DNA of 64,000 nucleotides from Anagrus nilaparvatae (GCA_022575985.1 JAKSXM010000007.1:71361001-71425000); one strand, 5' to 3'; counted from the first letter of the stretch, positions 38,501 through 52,700 are shown. Numbers and translations: made by a program. Notes: generated by a model not told the origin, from the sequence alone.

Positions 38501-41500
38501 ACATTAATTCAAACAATAACAATAATTGCAAATTACAAATATTCACTCGCCAAAGAATTCATTGATAGTGAAATTGTTTCTTTATTACTAGAACAATTTT
38601 CAGTTAAGTAATCAAAAATGTTTAACTTAAATAATTTAAATAAATAATTAAAATTTCATTTATTTATAGGAGAAAAACAACGACGAACTAAAAATAGCAT
38701 GCTGCACATGTTTATTAAAATTTTCCTTAATCTCAGAAAGCAAAAAAATTTACGTTAAAGAAAATTTATTTAAAAAATTATTCAATTCGATAAAAATGAA
38801 TAATACAATAAAATTGCGTAATTCAATAATTGAATTATTAATTATTTTATTAAACAATGATGATAATAATAACTTCGTTAATTTATGCAATCAAGAAGGA
38901 TATTTAACTTAGTTTAGTTCAAACCCTTCATAAAATATCAAGTTTCAATTTTCTTAAAAAAAAGTCTAAAAAAAATTTAATATTTTCAGTATGTTAGAAA
39001 ATGGAAAAATATCAAATATTATACCAACATGGAAAATTTTAATCGAAACATTGTTAAATAAAGATTTAGCAATAAAATTTTCTTACACAAGACGCTTAAC
39101 ATTTAACGATTTTATAAAAAATGGTTTTTATGCGTTACGTCGCTGTACTTGCCCGTAAGTTAATTTACACTTTTTTGTTAATACGTGGAAAAGAAAATGT
39201 ACAAAAAAATACCTTTCAATAACACCTAATAAAAATTTTTTTCTTTTCTTTTTTTTACGAGACTTTTTTTAAACAAAATTTTATAATTTTATTAGTTTTA
39301 AATTATTATTAACATTTTTTGCAGCGCGTAATATTTTTTATGGTCATTTTTTTAAAGGCCAAAAACTATTAAATTTAACAAGAAAATATATAAAATTTTT
39401 TTAACGTTAATAAAATTATTTAGGTTACCTATATTAGACGAAGTATTTCGTTTAAAAGTATGTCCAATGGAACCAATTTATGTCGTAAATTTTAATGATA
39501 CGCCAATTAAGCCAGCGGATGATGATTTTTGTACTCAACAAATTAATGGTTACTTTTTTTCTCATTTTTACGCTAATTGATTAAGATTTATTAAGTGTTT
39601 TTTTTTAGAAAAAAGGGAATCTATTAGGCGTGACAGTATTTCAAAGGGCATAAGATTGTCAAATGCAACTTTGGATTCTTGGCTTGAACTAAAATTTGGA
39701 TACTTGCAAGCAGATCCGAATCTTGTTGATTATCTAGAAAAACTTAAAATGAAAATTTTTTTTACTGAAAATGAAAACAAGTAATTTTTTTGGCTCTTTT
39801 TTTAAAAAGTATAGTATAAGGTTTCATTCAGAGTGATTAGAATTTGAACCAATAACCAACCTATCCGGCGTGTTATTAAGAAAGTATCCGTGGCTAGCTA
39901 TTTTATTTTGCGAAAAAATGCACGTATTATTTCGGATTGTTTTAATTGAATTTTTCTAGAAATTATAATCGTGGCAGGAATCCGACAAGAGTTTAAGATT
40001 TTGCTTAAATTCAAGCAAAGCAAACTAAAAGTTTATTAAAAAAAAAATAATAATATTTTCATGACTGGGGCTACAAAGCACATATTTTTCGGAAATAAGT
40101 GATTTTTTTCATTGTGAAAGTACAGTAGTATACAACTATAGATCCTAAAAAAAAGATCAACGTTTCTGCTTTGCCTTAGATGTTAATTTACGTTTTTGAT
40201 CTGAAACATTTTTTATTATTTTGGTCATAGTTTAGATGTTAATTTAGATATTAAAGGGATTAAAGCCACCTAAATGTTAACCAAAATATTTTTTACTTCA
40301 GTTCAGAAGAGCTGCAAAGTGACAATTTACCCTCAAATCTCGTAAATGTAAGTCTGATAGCCTCAAGAGCAAAATTATTAGCTGAATTTGTCTGTCGTCA
40401 ATTATCAGGATCTAATTTAAACAATAACAACAATAAAAATATCGAAGATCAGCTATGCGCCCACTTAAAAGAATTGAAAGCAAAAATTGAAACAAGCATA
40501 ATACCATTAGGCTATTTAAAAGTTGGCTCGTATTTAGAAAGAGCTTTATTATTCAAAGCTTTAGCTGATAGAATTTCATTACCGACTGATCTTGTAAGAG
40601 GGCAATATGGAAGATCCTGGGTTGAAATAACTCTTCCTAAGGTAATTTAATATTCATCAAAATCTTTATACTATCGGCTTAGATGTTTAGAGTAAATTAA
40701 GCTTTTTGGATTAAAGCTTACTTATAAAAGCATTAAAAAGTTTATTAAATATTTTATTAATAATATAACTGCGTGTTCTTTTGAAAAAAAAATTTATTTA
40801 TTTTTATTTTTTTAAGATAAAATGTTGCATGACTAGTCAATCAAATATATTAAAAATGTTAATGTATGCATCATAAAGTGATATTTATTTAAAATAACTT
40901 AATATAAACTTTTCAAATTCTTGTCATTTGACTTTATGTACTACTATAAGAAAAAATTTTAATTATATGGCATTTACATTTTAGTTATCTTATATTATAA
41001 ATTTTATATATTAGGGTAGACCGTATTTTATTAAACCCGTTTTTTCGCTAAAATTTTTTTAAAATATTTATTATTAGAATGGGTGTTATTTTAAAAAATT
41101 GACATATTGTTTTCGAATTACTTTTCTTGATTTTCTCATATTACACTTTTCTTAAAACTTGAAGTGAAACAACTTGACTGTAGCACCGCGCAGTCGATTA
41201 GAATCAAAAATTCGTTTTAGGATTTCAAAATTTAAAAGCTACTCTGCATATTGTGTAAAAAATTTTTAGCACAAATTATTCAGATGAGTAAACATTTTAT
41301 TAAAGTAATTACAACCAGGCTAATATTAATACTTTTTATACAAAAATTTAAACGACCCCAATCAAAATGAAAATATTCTAAATTTTAATTTTTTAGCACT
41401 ACTGGCGTGCTGATTAAAATTTTTTTATAAGCCAGCCTAATATATAAGAAATATTAATTTAAACATATATAATATTTTCAAATAAACATTTATAAAAATG

Positions 41501-41799
41501 TTTATAAACTTGTTTAATTCAAAAAATGAATAATTATTTAGATGGAAGCTGAAACAGAAATAATCCCAAAAAAATCAAACGAATGCGACGAAGGCAATAA
41601 AAAAATAGAAGAAAATTTTAATAAAAATTTAAAAAATCAAAAAATCTTACCAAATAATTACCTAAAACCAAATTACATCGTTGACCTAATGAACGAAATT
41701 GGCAACTTGATACCAATCAACAGCAAAGAAGCAAACGAATATATCGGTTACTACGAATTTTACAAAAAAGTTCAACAGTGTAAATTATCAAAAAATTAA
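35524..41799 (+). CDS. ARMC3: Armadillo repeat-containing protein 3 (ARMC3)
   Basis: Fourteen exons join in frame to about 913 aa (human about 870): 35524-35544, 35611-35879, 35944-36271, 36327-36494, 36927-37130, 37193-37358, 37433-37551, 38438-38602, 38670-38911, 38990-39154, 39424-39548, 39609-39780, 40302-40641 and 41542-41799. Residues about 30-600 are leucine-rich helical repeats with armadillo phasing (AIQLLKSNEKETLLTAAESL, NIVGNILNIINHDDLFVRRF). The C-terminal block is the EDR1-like domain of ARMC3: LKVGSYLERALLFKALADRI followed by LPTDLVRGQYGRSWVEI. The last exon adds NYIVDLMNEIGNLIPINSKE, matching the ARMC3 terminus. ARMC3 is associated with sperm and ciliated cells in vertebrates; a role here is inferred only from family. 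The repeats are unusually Asn/Lys/Ile-rich, following base composition. Introns 37552-38437 and 39781-40301 are much longer than the others and look like sites of repeat insertion. The seven-codon first exon (MPRRFSE) is the least certain part. Confidence 0.88.
37552..38437. other. Repeat-bearing intron of ARMC3
   Basis: An 886-bp intron among introns of about 60-75 bp. It contains GGCGGCGTCGGATCCAGAG near 37795 followed by GCAGGGGCAAAATCAG, resembling hAT MITE ends of the 14195-14316 type but degraded. At 38058-38115 it holds a copy of the dispersed motif TTTACTTGCGATTTG also found near 11287. The minus-strand frame 38150-38377 is not protein-like. Confidence 0.45.
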
Positions 41800-43334
41800 T
41801 TTTTTTCAGTTTATTTTATTTACATAATAGATAAATAAATAAAACGATACATAAAAATATAAAAGTGTAAATTTTATTATTTATAATTATTGTTATTACA
41901 CAGGAGGTAAAAATATGAAAAACCACAATAATTTATTTTTATGTACTTTCGCTTTTTTGCTTATACAGAAAAATTACTGTAATAAAATGATGTTACAAAA
42001 TAAGAAACATTATACACTTTTTGTTGTTTCAATTTCTTTTCTTTTTGAAGAAGATTGAGTTATGTACCTGTAAATATTAAATTTATATTTGTTCATGGTA
42101 GTCAGACTTTTTTAATTTTTTACTTTTGTAATATTCACAAGTTTTATTTCACTGTAGACTGTAATAAAAATTGCTTGATATCATTTTACAGTTTATTCAG
42201 GTGAATCAAAGGAAAAAATGTTTTTTAATCTTTTTGAATTTTCGAGATTTTTACTATTATATTTTAAAAAAATAAATTTTAATAGCGAAAAAACTTGTGT
42301 TTTGCAAATTCACTTTTCTTGTTAAAAAATGAATCATTAGTTTTAAATTTCAGTTTTCTTGCTTATTTACATTACTTGTACATTAATTAAATATTAAACC
42401 TATTTTAATTTTAGAAAAAGATATAAAGATACCATTTAAAATAGTCGCTAATTGAAGCCTATCAGTTACAAATTGTTATTGCATATTATAATATTAGCTT
42501 AGACTTAAATTACGAGAATGTTAATTGCAATACAGAAAATATCCTGCAGCTAAAGAGCTAACTTGTTTCTGCAAAAGTAAATGAAATTTTATACGTATTA
42601 TTTTTAAATAAAACAACTTCTCGCATACTGTGAGAATTACACGTACGTCGATTAAATAAACGTTTCGCTATAAAAGCTTCTTGGAAATTTAGTAACTGAC
42701 GAGATGAAAATTAATTTTACATAAATAATTTTAAGTAATTACAACTTACTAGTATTTAAATAGTAAATGATAATAAGGGAATGAAGAAAAACTTGTAATT
42801 ACTTAGAATTAAGGGGCGCATGACTCGACGCTTGACACAAAATTTTTAGGCTTTTCGCTTATGTATTAAAAATATAAGTCAGATTTCAACATTGTTAATA
42901 GTTTATTAGCAAAAAAATTACTAAATTTTCGTTAAAAATCGCTGGGAATTCACTGATTTTCGTAAATATCTCGTTTTTTTTCGCCAATTTTTTAAATAAA
43001 GTTTCAAATTTATAATACAAGGTTGTAAACACACTTTGCAAAATTGATCAGAACTTTCGATTTTTTTGTAAATTTACGAAAATTAGTAAAATTGCGGCGG
43101 TTTTTATTGAAAATTTGCTAATTTTTCGCAAATATAAACTATTTTAAGAAAATATTTTTTATTTAACTTTCAGTTACACTATATTAATCGAATCTTAACA
43201 AACTAAAAATATTCTAATAATTCGGAATGCTCATTCGAGGAAAGTATTTATTTCCCAGGCGCATAATACAATAACTTGTGTTATTGCATCTTCGTGTGTA
43301 ATAATTTAATCTTTATAATGTTCGCGTGTTTATT
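41800..43334. other. Intergenic between ARMC3 and the Eiger-like gene (convergent 3' ends)
   Basis: No coding exon on either strand. I looked specifically on the minus strand for a TNF homology domain or furin-site exon following the Eiger-like exon 2 and saw none. It contains a degenerate inverted-repeat element at about 42897-43143. Confidence 0.5.
42897..43143. mobile_element. Degenerate inverted-repeat element
   Basis: AATAGTTTATTAGCAAAAAA on the left pairs imperfectly with the reverse complement of GCTAATTTTTCGCAAATATAAACTATT on the right. Inner segments (AAATTTTCGTTAAAAATCGC versus GGTTTTTATTGAAAATTT) also pair. It is similar in content to 12127-12479, so probably one A/T-rich MITE family. 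Confidence 0.4.
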
Positions 43335-46300
43335 TTAAATTGTTTTTGATGTATTTTCATTTTCATTATTATTATTTGCCATAATTTTATCACGTTGTAT
43401 AGATTCAGCTTTTTTAAAAGCGACTAAAACCTCTTTGAGTTCTTCTCTTTCTAATGGTCCTGAATGTTCTTTATTAGAAGATACGGTGGATGATGACGAA
43501 TGTGAAAATTTTGATGATGACGTTACATTATCATCTTCGTAATCTGATCCAGAGTAATCATGTTCATTTTCATCGTAATTCGAATCGTAATCGTTGTTTG
43601 TGTCATCGTCGTTTGTATTTTCTCGGCCATAAAGCTGTAATTACAAATATATTTTTATTATTTTTAGTAAGAAAAGTGAGATAATTTAATTTAAAAAAAT
43701 ATTTTAATAAAATCTCTTCAGTTTGATTATAAACAAAAATGTCAATATTCTATTTTCAGTAAAAAGGTATTTATAAATAAAATATCAAATTTTGATATCA
43801 TTGCAGATTTTAGATGAAAGTATAGTAATAGTCTTGAGGTATTTATATGCAAATAAGCTGTGACAAATCTTGCAAAAATTTAAAATTAGCCAAAATTATA
43901 TGAAAATTTCTTCGATTTTCTCCTAAATTAGAATTAGGGGTGTACGACTACTCTACCCGCAAGTTAGGTCTTTTATTCAGGTAAGGGGCTTAAAGAATTT
44001 TCGAAAACCGTCTGTAGGTACATTTTTGAATCGGAAATTTTCCTGTTTTTTTTTTCGTCACAAACAGTAAATAATTACTTAAAAGTAAAATTTAAAGCCT
44101 AACCTAGCCCGAAATTTTGGGTAACTGCACGCCCCTACTAATAATAATTCACCTTTAATAGAAATTCTAGATTTCATTCTCCCCAAATGGTATCAAAAGT
44201 GTACAATAAGTATAATAAAGAAAAACAAAAAATCCCAAAACTTTAAAAATCTTTTGCATACGAGATTTGCCAAGACAAATATAATAACTATGTAGTATAG
44301 GTAAAACTCTTTATCATTAAATTTTGCACATAAAAAAATCTTATTACTTGCAAAACTTTTGTACTTATTGGGTTTACAAAAAAAATATTTTTTTTTTTTA
44401 CTTGTTTTCAACACACTCTTTTTTTTCAAAGTTATAAGGAAAACTTTGAAAAGTAGAAATACAATTTGCATAAGGATATACGACTATTCACTTTAGAGTA
44501 CATTTACGATTCTCGCAAAGTTACTATGCTGTGTATATGGGATAACCTGGCTAATTTCTACAGATAGAATAAAAAAAAATGTTTTTTTGTAAAATTTCTT
44601 ACACGTTTCATTAGCAATTGATACTTTATTTCAAATTTTAAATTAATTTAGAATATTTAACTATACCATATAAAAAATTTATGCCCAAAAAGTTTCCATA
44701 TTTTTAAAATGGGACTCAAAAACCCGTCGAAATAGCTCTGTTTATTAAAAAATTAAAATCAGTAATTACTACTAAACTCTAAAAAAAAAAATAAATTCTA
44801 AGTGAAATAAACTAAAATAACCCATATATAAAAATATGTAAGTACATTACACTTAAGTACAACCAATTTTTATTCTTCACTTAGATAAGTACCCTATGCA
44901 ACAAAAAAAAATGATCACCTAAATAATAAATTTCCATTTTCTTTTCATGCTTAAAAAATGCATTAATTAAAAAATTTCTCAGATAATAAAATATTAAAAT
45001 CAAAGTATATTAATCTCTCTTTGAAGTAAATCGATACTTTTTCATACTGCAAATATTTATAACTTGTATATTATTATGAACACCTGCTTTTTTGAATCCA
45101 GTTATTGATTTGGAATTTATTAGATATAAATATTATCAATATAAAGAAAGATGAAAGCGTTTTATCAAATAAAGTATTTGATTTCTATATGCATTTCCTT
45201 ATTTATAAATGTCTCATTGAAAAACTTTTAAAAGAATTTTTTTTATTTGAAAATTATACCGTTAGAACTAAAAATTCTAGTCGCTTAGGTATAAAGTTTA
45301 AACTGTTCCGATTTGTTAGGGTAGTAATGACTTCAAATAGATAACTATCAATTTTGAGAATGAAAATCACTCTGAAGAATGAAGATTAGTTCTTAGTTTT
45401 GAAAATGTTTTTTGGGCGAAATAGGACGTTTTATAAAGAACAAAATTAAATCTCTTGTAAGGAAACGATGTTTTGAATAAATAAATTCTAATTTAAGCAA
45501 GCACTAATTCAAACAGCAACTGATCCAGTGGGCGGTCGCTTTTTCCTAAGAATAAAAAATGCACGTTTTTCAATAAAATTTTGACTCGCAATTTTTTACT
45601 GAAAGTTTATGAATCCACCAGTTCATTCAGTTCAAGCAAGCAGAGCTTCGAAATAAAAATTTTAATGAATAAGCTTTGAAGCAAAAAACCTGTTGAATAT
45701 TAAAATAACCATAAATTCAAATTGCCACTCCCAATAATAGTTAGGGAGATGGCTATGGTAAACATCGCGTGTGAGTATGACAGCTGAATTTCTTTTCAGA
45801 GATAGACAAGACCAAAACATACTCACTTTCTGTGGAAAATTTTTTTGGCCGAGGGTTCTGGAAAAAGTTACAGGTCCACAAAGTTGGCCAATTTTTCGGA
45901 AAAAAAAGTGAAATTATGACAGCCCGGAATAGCCTAGATTTTTAGATTAATCCAAAACATACTCACTTTAATTATGAGATTTTTCGGTATCTGGGTTCTG
46001 GACGAGTATGTCGGGCCATCAAAGTTCCGCCGTTTACCCGCGCTTTTTTTAAATTAGTTTGAAATAAAAAAAACCTGGTAAGCGCGTCGCGGGACGCCCT
46101 ATAGAAGTGAAAACTGAAAGTATGAAAATTTTTGTTACTATTTTATTACGTGTTTTTTTTGCGCAGCATTTCAATTAAAACGAACCACATTTTTTTTATC
46201 TTTATGTTTGTATTTTTAATTTAAATTTTTTAACAAACTTTTAACGCAATAAGAAAATTAATAAAATAAAAGTTTTCACTTCAAAAAATTTCAATAAAAT

Positions 46301-49300
46301 TTAGGAACAAAATAATAAACCACTATAAATTAACTTTTAACGCAATAAAAATAATTAAAATAAATAAACGCACTAATAAATATATATATATATATATATT
46401 TATGTATGATATAGTAATATAGACCCCGGCCGTTGCATCTGCGTTGCCGTTGCCTCGGCCAGCGTCTCGCTTTTTAAAAAAACACGCCTAGTATAAAATT
46501 TTTTTTTTTTCAATAACGTTGCTATGGAAGTTTTCACTTCAAAAATTTAAAAGGGATAAGTAAGAAAGCCCGAAATAGCCTAGATTTTTAGATTAGGCCA
46601 AAATATACTCAGTTTATTTAAGAGATTTTTCGATATCTGGGTTCTGGACGAGTATGTCGGGCCATCTAAGTTCCGCCGTTTACACGCGCTTTTTTAATTA
46701 GTTTAAAATAAAAAAATTTACAAGGGATCAATTTTACAGTCAGAATTTCATGGTAGCGAGAAATATATATTTTTCTTCCGTAATATTAACGTTGAAATTC
46801 AATTCAATCAATTAAAATTGATCCCTTGTAAATTTTTTTATTTTAAACTAATTTTAAAAAGCGCGGGTAAACGGCGGAACTTTGATGGCCCGACATACTT
46901 GTCCAGAACCCAGATACCGAAAAATCTCATAATTAAAGTGAGTATGTTTTGGCTTGATCTAAAAATCTAGGCTATTCCGGGCTGTCATACTTTCACTTTT
47001 TTTTTCCGAAAAATTGGCCAACTTTGTGGACCTGTAACTTTTTCCAGAACCCTCGGCCAAAAAAACTATGATACGAAAGTGAGTATGTTTTGGTCTTGGC
47101 TATCTCTGAAAAGAAATTCAGCTGTCATACTCACACGCGATGTTTACCATAGCCATCTCCCTAACTATAAGAGAATGGCCCATAAATTCGAAAATAGAAC
47201 TTTTGTGTAAAATTGAATCTTTGCATTTTGGAAAAATGATCTAATTATTCCATTTTGAATCGTAAACTGCATCTCGTACAGTATGTTTACTATTACTTGT
47301 ATTACTTACTTATAATACTACATAAATATTTCATTAAACTGCCATTTGAGTAAGTTATAAAATTTATGTATCATTGAACATACATTATTTATTATATGAA
47401 TAAATACCAGACGAAAGAATCAATATATAATTATCATAATATAGATACATATAAAAATTTTTTTTAAACTCCTTATTTTTATTTTTTGTGTAAATAATTG
47501 CATTATTTTAACATAAAAAGCTTAAAGATTTTTTTAAAAATCGAGATGTCAGCTTTTTTAAAAAGTACGTTATCAAAGACTTTTTGGATAAATTTAAAAT
47601 TGCTAAAGGGGTCAAGGTACCATTTAAAGTCAAAATCATGTACTTTCTTTGCGGTAGATTCAGAAAAGTTGTAAAATTAAAAGAAAAAACAACAAAAAAC
47701 ATACAAATTTTAGCATTCAGTAAAATACGAACAGCATTTTTCGAATATAAAATCGTAAAATTTTTCCATAACGACACCCTCTAGATCCAAGAATTAGATT
47801 GAAAAATATCAAAATTCACATTTTGATTCATATATATAGTTCATCTTAAGAAATTAAATACTTTGTAATAATTACTTTTTATTCTGCATATAATAACAAT
47901 AATAATTATGTGTTAGAATTTAATAACTTCTATTTCAACATAGTAAAAAAATAAGATTGATGTATTTATTTACGTTGTAATATTCTATTTAATAATGTAA
48001 TTATAATTATAATGCAAGTATTACTATTATTTGCGTGAAAAATAATGAAAATATGCATTTAAAAAATTATGCAAATAAATAATATTTGTTACATAAATAT
48101 TAAACTTTTCTTTTTATTATTCCCCTGGATAAGTCAAAAATTTTTGATGCTTAGAATTTACATTACAACAAAAAACTCGGAAAAGGCAAGAGAAGGATCT
48201 TACTGTTTGCCTTTTCTTTATATGCAAACGATTGCAAAATACTTAAAGCGTTAAGAAAATTATAAAAAATATAGTTTTCTCTTATTTAAAATCTGAGGAC
48301 CGGACCGTATTATGATAATACTACCTAAAAAAACAACCCTCAATCTACTGAAAACTGCAACTCTTGTGTTATTGTTGCAGTAAAGAGTATGGCAAGAGAG
48401 TTGTATGAAGTTACACGAAGTTTTAATGGAGTCACGTACTTAATTTCAATTTGATAACTTGAATATTACATTTTCAAGGGTAATTTTAACTTGTTAAAAA
48501 ATGACTGCCTTTTTTAGCGATTTTTTTGCAAAAAATGTCATAACTCTATGTAACTTATAAAATTGTTGAGTTGATAAAAATAAATTTTTTCTGCAAAATA
48601 AAATCCACTTGCCTGCAAAATTTCGTTTACCGATAACAAAATTTTCCATTTTAACATGAAACATGATCATTGGATGGGGTATTTCAAAAAGTATGGCTCG
48701 TCAGGGAGGGGGGTGAAAAATTGACATTTTTAGGGGGGTGGTTAGATGGATTTAGGGAGAAAAAAAAAAACAAAATTTACTCCCAGTTTTTATTATTTAG
48801 CATGCAAGAATGGAACGAGAGGGGGTAAATATCGAAGGTGAGGGTTACAAATTTTTTCTCGTCTGAATGCTCCCTTAGAATATTTTCGATTTAGGAACTT
48901 AGAATAATTTGAAGTGGCAGCCAGGGCCTGATCAGGCCCTGATAAGAACAAGAACTTAGAATACTTTAGGTTTATGGACTTAGGATAATTTATATTTCGG
49001 GATTTATTGCAATTATTTCGGTTTTTGTTAATGAGCCAATATTTTTTTCAGTATATTAAGTTATTTTTGAATTTCTCCGTAAATTGAAAATCGTATACGA
49101 CTCTTGGGCGTTAAAAAAATGACTCTGACCACAGAATAACGAGGTGAAGCCTGAAGCAATTTGCGTGCAATCAGGGCCATTCTTTATTATAGTTTTTATT
49201 ATTTAGATTAATCATAAATGAAAGGGGGAAACAAAAAGTTTTTTGAATTTCCCGAAAACGAAAAATCGTATATATTCAAAATTCTTTATTAACAAAATGA

Positions 49301-49765
49301 TAAATAAATTACCTGGTCCTCAAAAGCTCGTAGTTCATCCAATAAATCTTTCTCTAAAAATCGATGTTTGAGAATCTCCACGTCTCTTCTAATTATTTCG
49401 ATATCTCTGGTATTATCTAATACTTGTCTTAATTTCCATAAATCTAATAAAATACAACTTGCAGCTAATAAAAATGCAACGATGCTTAATAAAAACGTTC
49501 TTTTTCTTAATAACTTAAGTAAACAATTTTTTTTCTTATTATTATTATTATGATTATTTTTTTTATTATTAAATCCTTGTTCAATATCATATGAATTTGA
49601 TATACTTAAATTTTCACATGAAAAATTTAAAAATGATCTCGTTTCGTCAAATTTTTGACCCTGATTATCGTTGTTTATATTATTATTATTATTTTTCGAC
49701 AAGGATTTTTTCTTTAATCTTCCAATTTTATTTGTTTCTTCGGTATCCATAAGTATTGATGTCAT
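43335..49765 (-). CDS. Eiger/TNF-ligand-like type II membrane protein, stalk only
   Basis: Two exons, 49313-49765 (151 codons) and 43335-43634 (99 codons plus TAA), join in phase 0 across a 5.7-kb intron with CAG|GTAATT and ATTACAG borders. The N-terminus is Asn/Lys-rich and cytoplasmic. A basic patch KLLRKR precedes one transmembrane segment (TFLLSIVAFLLAASCILLDL, about residues 94-113), which implies type II topology. A short heptad region follows (IIRRDVEILKHRFLEKDLLDE), then a strongly acidic Asp/Asn/Tyr/Ser-rich stalk. This order, with DLLDELRAFEDQ leading into the acidic stretch, resembles the juxtamembrane half of Drosophila Eiger and its insect homologues. The furin site and TNF homology domain that should follow are absent: exon 2 reads to a stop after NNNNENENTSKTI. 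Either this is a short terminal isoform, or the domain lies outside the window, or the resemblance is only architectural. Confidence 0.5.
45737..47168. mobile_element. 1.4-kb nested palindromic foldback element
   Basis: The outer arms, about 45737-46066 and 46843-47168, are inverted copies. The ends are ATAGTTAGGGAGATGGCTAT and its complement; shared landmarks are AACATCGCGTGTGAGTATGACAGC and TTCCGCCGTTTACCCGCGC. A third, diverged copy of the inner arm (about 46562-46740) lies in the centre and pairs with the right arm again, so the element is a palindrome within a palindrome. The unique centre has a (TA)n run near 46380 and a GC-rich block CCCCGGCCGTTGCATCTGCG. There is no ORF of note. It is inserted in the intron of the Eiger-like gene. 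Confidence 0.75.
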
Positions 49766-52700
49766 CTTGAAATTTAAAAAAAAAAGATTTTAATTTTAAA
49801 TCGACAAAATTTTTTTATTATACAATAAAAGTTTATTTATATTCTACATTAAATTTAATACGGATAAACCTCGATTAAAATACTCGTTTAATAAGGAGAG
49901 AAATACAAGGTTTTCTTCCTGAATATCCAAGGATGGATCTTTTTTTTTTATTAATATTCTTTTATTGTACAAATTTTGCACTTGAGTCAAACTGTGACAC
50001 GAATTTTTAATTATTTTTAAGATTGGCTCGAAAAATTGAATTTTTTTTCTCGAATTTTTTACTATAATTATTGATGTGTAATTTAATGTATTTTAATTTG
50101 AAAAAATTTCGTTTTTCATGCACTGTATTAACTAGTATTAAAAAAATTTTTTCTTATTTTTTGAATTCATTCGTATAAAAAAAAAAAAATTAGCAAAAAC
50201 TTGTAAAATTCACAAAAAACACAATTTGCAATTTTCCTCGCAAATAAACTAACAAATTTTTTTAGGAGTAAATGAACAATCGGAAAAATTTAAGAAAAGC
50301 ACAATAATTATTTAGAATTTAAACGTTTAAGAGTTAACTTTCAAAATTTTTTTAACCAAAAACGAATCTATATAAAAAATTAACCAAGTAATTAATTCTT
50401 ACCTTAATTGCACAATTTTTAAATTATTATAATTTATTTTTTTTCAGCGTTTATAAATTAAAAAATTAAAATCACCATTAATAACGTATAAAGGTATAAA
50501 TATAATTTAATTACATTATATATTTTATATTTCAAAACATGTAATTAAATTAATAATTAATAGATAAAATAACAGAGTAATTCGCTATAACGTGCAAAAT
50601 TGATGCATCTCATACGAATGCTTCAAGAAAACTGAGAGTAGAAACTTATAAAGTATGTACATAACATTTTAGATCATTGTTTATCAAAGATATATACATA
50701 TAGCGCTGTACCAATACACTTCATTTTATAAATTTCATTAATTTTTGCTAAAATTTATTTAATTTTTTTTTTTAATTTTTCTATAAGTTTATAAAATAAA
50801 ATGGTGTGTACTCTGTAAAAAATCACTGAACCTGATTTTCAGTGTATAAACTAATGGGATAGGGAAATTTATTATCACGTTATAGTTCAGCTATTTTTGA
50901 AAAGAGTATGCGAATTATTAGCTACTCTCGATATATTAAATATTAATAAAAAATAAAAAATATTGTTTTCGTAATATTTAAATGATATTGACATTCAAAA
51001 GTTTTCAAAACTTATTTCTTGAATAAAAATTACAAACAATTATTATTTTAATATTTGCATTTCTGTAATATTTTATTAAATTTTCATGCAAAAATGATCT
51101 TTATTCAAAAGTTTAGTCTTTATGGGCATGAGTTTTCAAATTCGCTTTATATATTCATTTTTTTGCTTTCCAAACAACAAATTTAAAAAATAAGTGTAAA
51201 ATAAGAAAGGGAATACCTAAGTAAAATTTTTAAGATAAAATAATTACTTTTCACACTTAACAATTGTACTTATTTAACTTTATCGTATATACGTGCTTCT
51301 TTTTTTCATTAAATAAAATGATGAATTAAAAAAAATCTTGGATAAAAAATCCAACACAAAGAACACAATCTTGTTGAAAAGAACATCCTATGTCGAAAAT
51401 TTTCGTTACGATCTGAGACAATACTTATAATACTAATTTATCAAGAGCTTAGCGTAAAAAGGATTTTTAAAATTTTCAAATACCGTTTATGAACCAAACT
51501 TTAAAAAAATGATTGACTCTATGAAATGTAGTTTTCTAGGCTTTTATTAGGGTTTTGCAAGTCAGAGAAAAAAAAATTACTAAAAGCATCTCCGAAACGG
51601 TTAAGTGGAAAAAGCTAGGTCTATATCCACTTTTCCGCAAAATAGCATACCATCTGATTTTAAAATTAATATTAGTTTTAAATTAAAATTTAATTAGGTA
51701 TTTCCTTAAAATTCAAAAAATTAAAAATATCTTAGTTTGCATCAGTGCTATATGTACATCCCTAATGGGTTAAGTGAGTTACTGTGAGTTTCATTAAATC
51801 TTCAAAAAGAAACTTAAAAAATAAGTAGAAAACTGAAAAGGTGTATCTTAAAAAGGAAGAAAAAATAATTTAATTCTCTTAATTTGTAAAAAAAGATAAT
51901 ATTTTATTCAAAAATCAAAATTTATAAAATATAATTTAGCTATACGCTGAGAAAATCTTGCAATGTATTTCTATAAAATTTACTACTCGATCAACAATTT
52001 ATCGAGTAAAATAATATTAATATCAATTTTTTCTGTATATAAAAAATATAAAATAATATATTATTATCAATTGTAAAAAGTTAACAAGGGCTTCTTAAAC
52101 AATTATTATAATTTAATGAGTATAGTATATCACTAATTCTTAATTAAAAAAGTCACGTCAACGACTTATTAAATAAAAGTTTTCTTAGAAAATATTTATT
52201 GCTTTTCTGCAAAATGGATTCTTAAGGTTAATTTGACTTTTACATTTTATTAATATTTTCAGTCTTTTCTTTAAAAATTATTTTCACAAGATTTTGAACA
52301 TTTTTTTATAAAAATTTTCTAAACAAAAGAAAGCTTAGCCCTTAGTTCAGAAAATATAAAATTTTTGTGATTGAATTCACATGTACTATGCAACAGAGAT
52401 AACAACATTTACATTTTTGCAATGACATAAGCTAGCATGCATTTCTTTTATATTCCTTTAGCACAACTTGCTCTGCTTGAATTGATTAAAAATTAGGTGT
52501 TTTAATTATAATTAAAATTGCATGTGAATTCACCCAATTTTTATTAATTATTAAATATTGTAATTTTTTTTTTTTAATTGAGTACTTTTTAATTTTGTTA
52601 GACTCCCCTAAAATTTTAATTAGTTATATGAAATACCTTATTTATTATAAAAAATTAAATTTCTAATATTTAATAGTCTTGAAAGAAAAATAATTTTTTA

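Noticed and set aside
43490..43684. Plus-strand frame over the acidic stalk exon
   Set aside because: His/Asn-rich antisense shadow of the Asp/Ser-rich minus-strand exon.
44193..44471. 92-aa minus-strand frame in the Eiger-like intron
   Set aside because: Low-complexity Phe/Lys/Tyr frame without motif; not in phase with the flanking exons.
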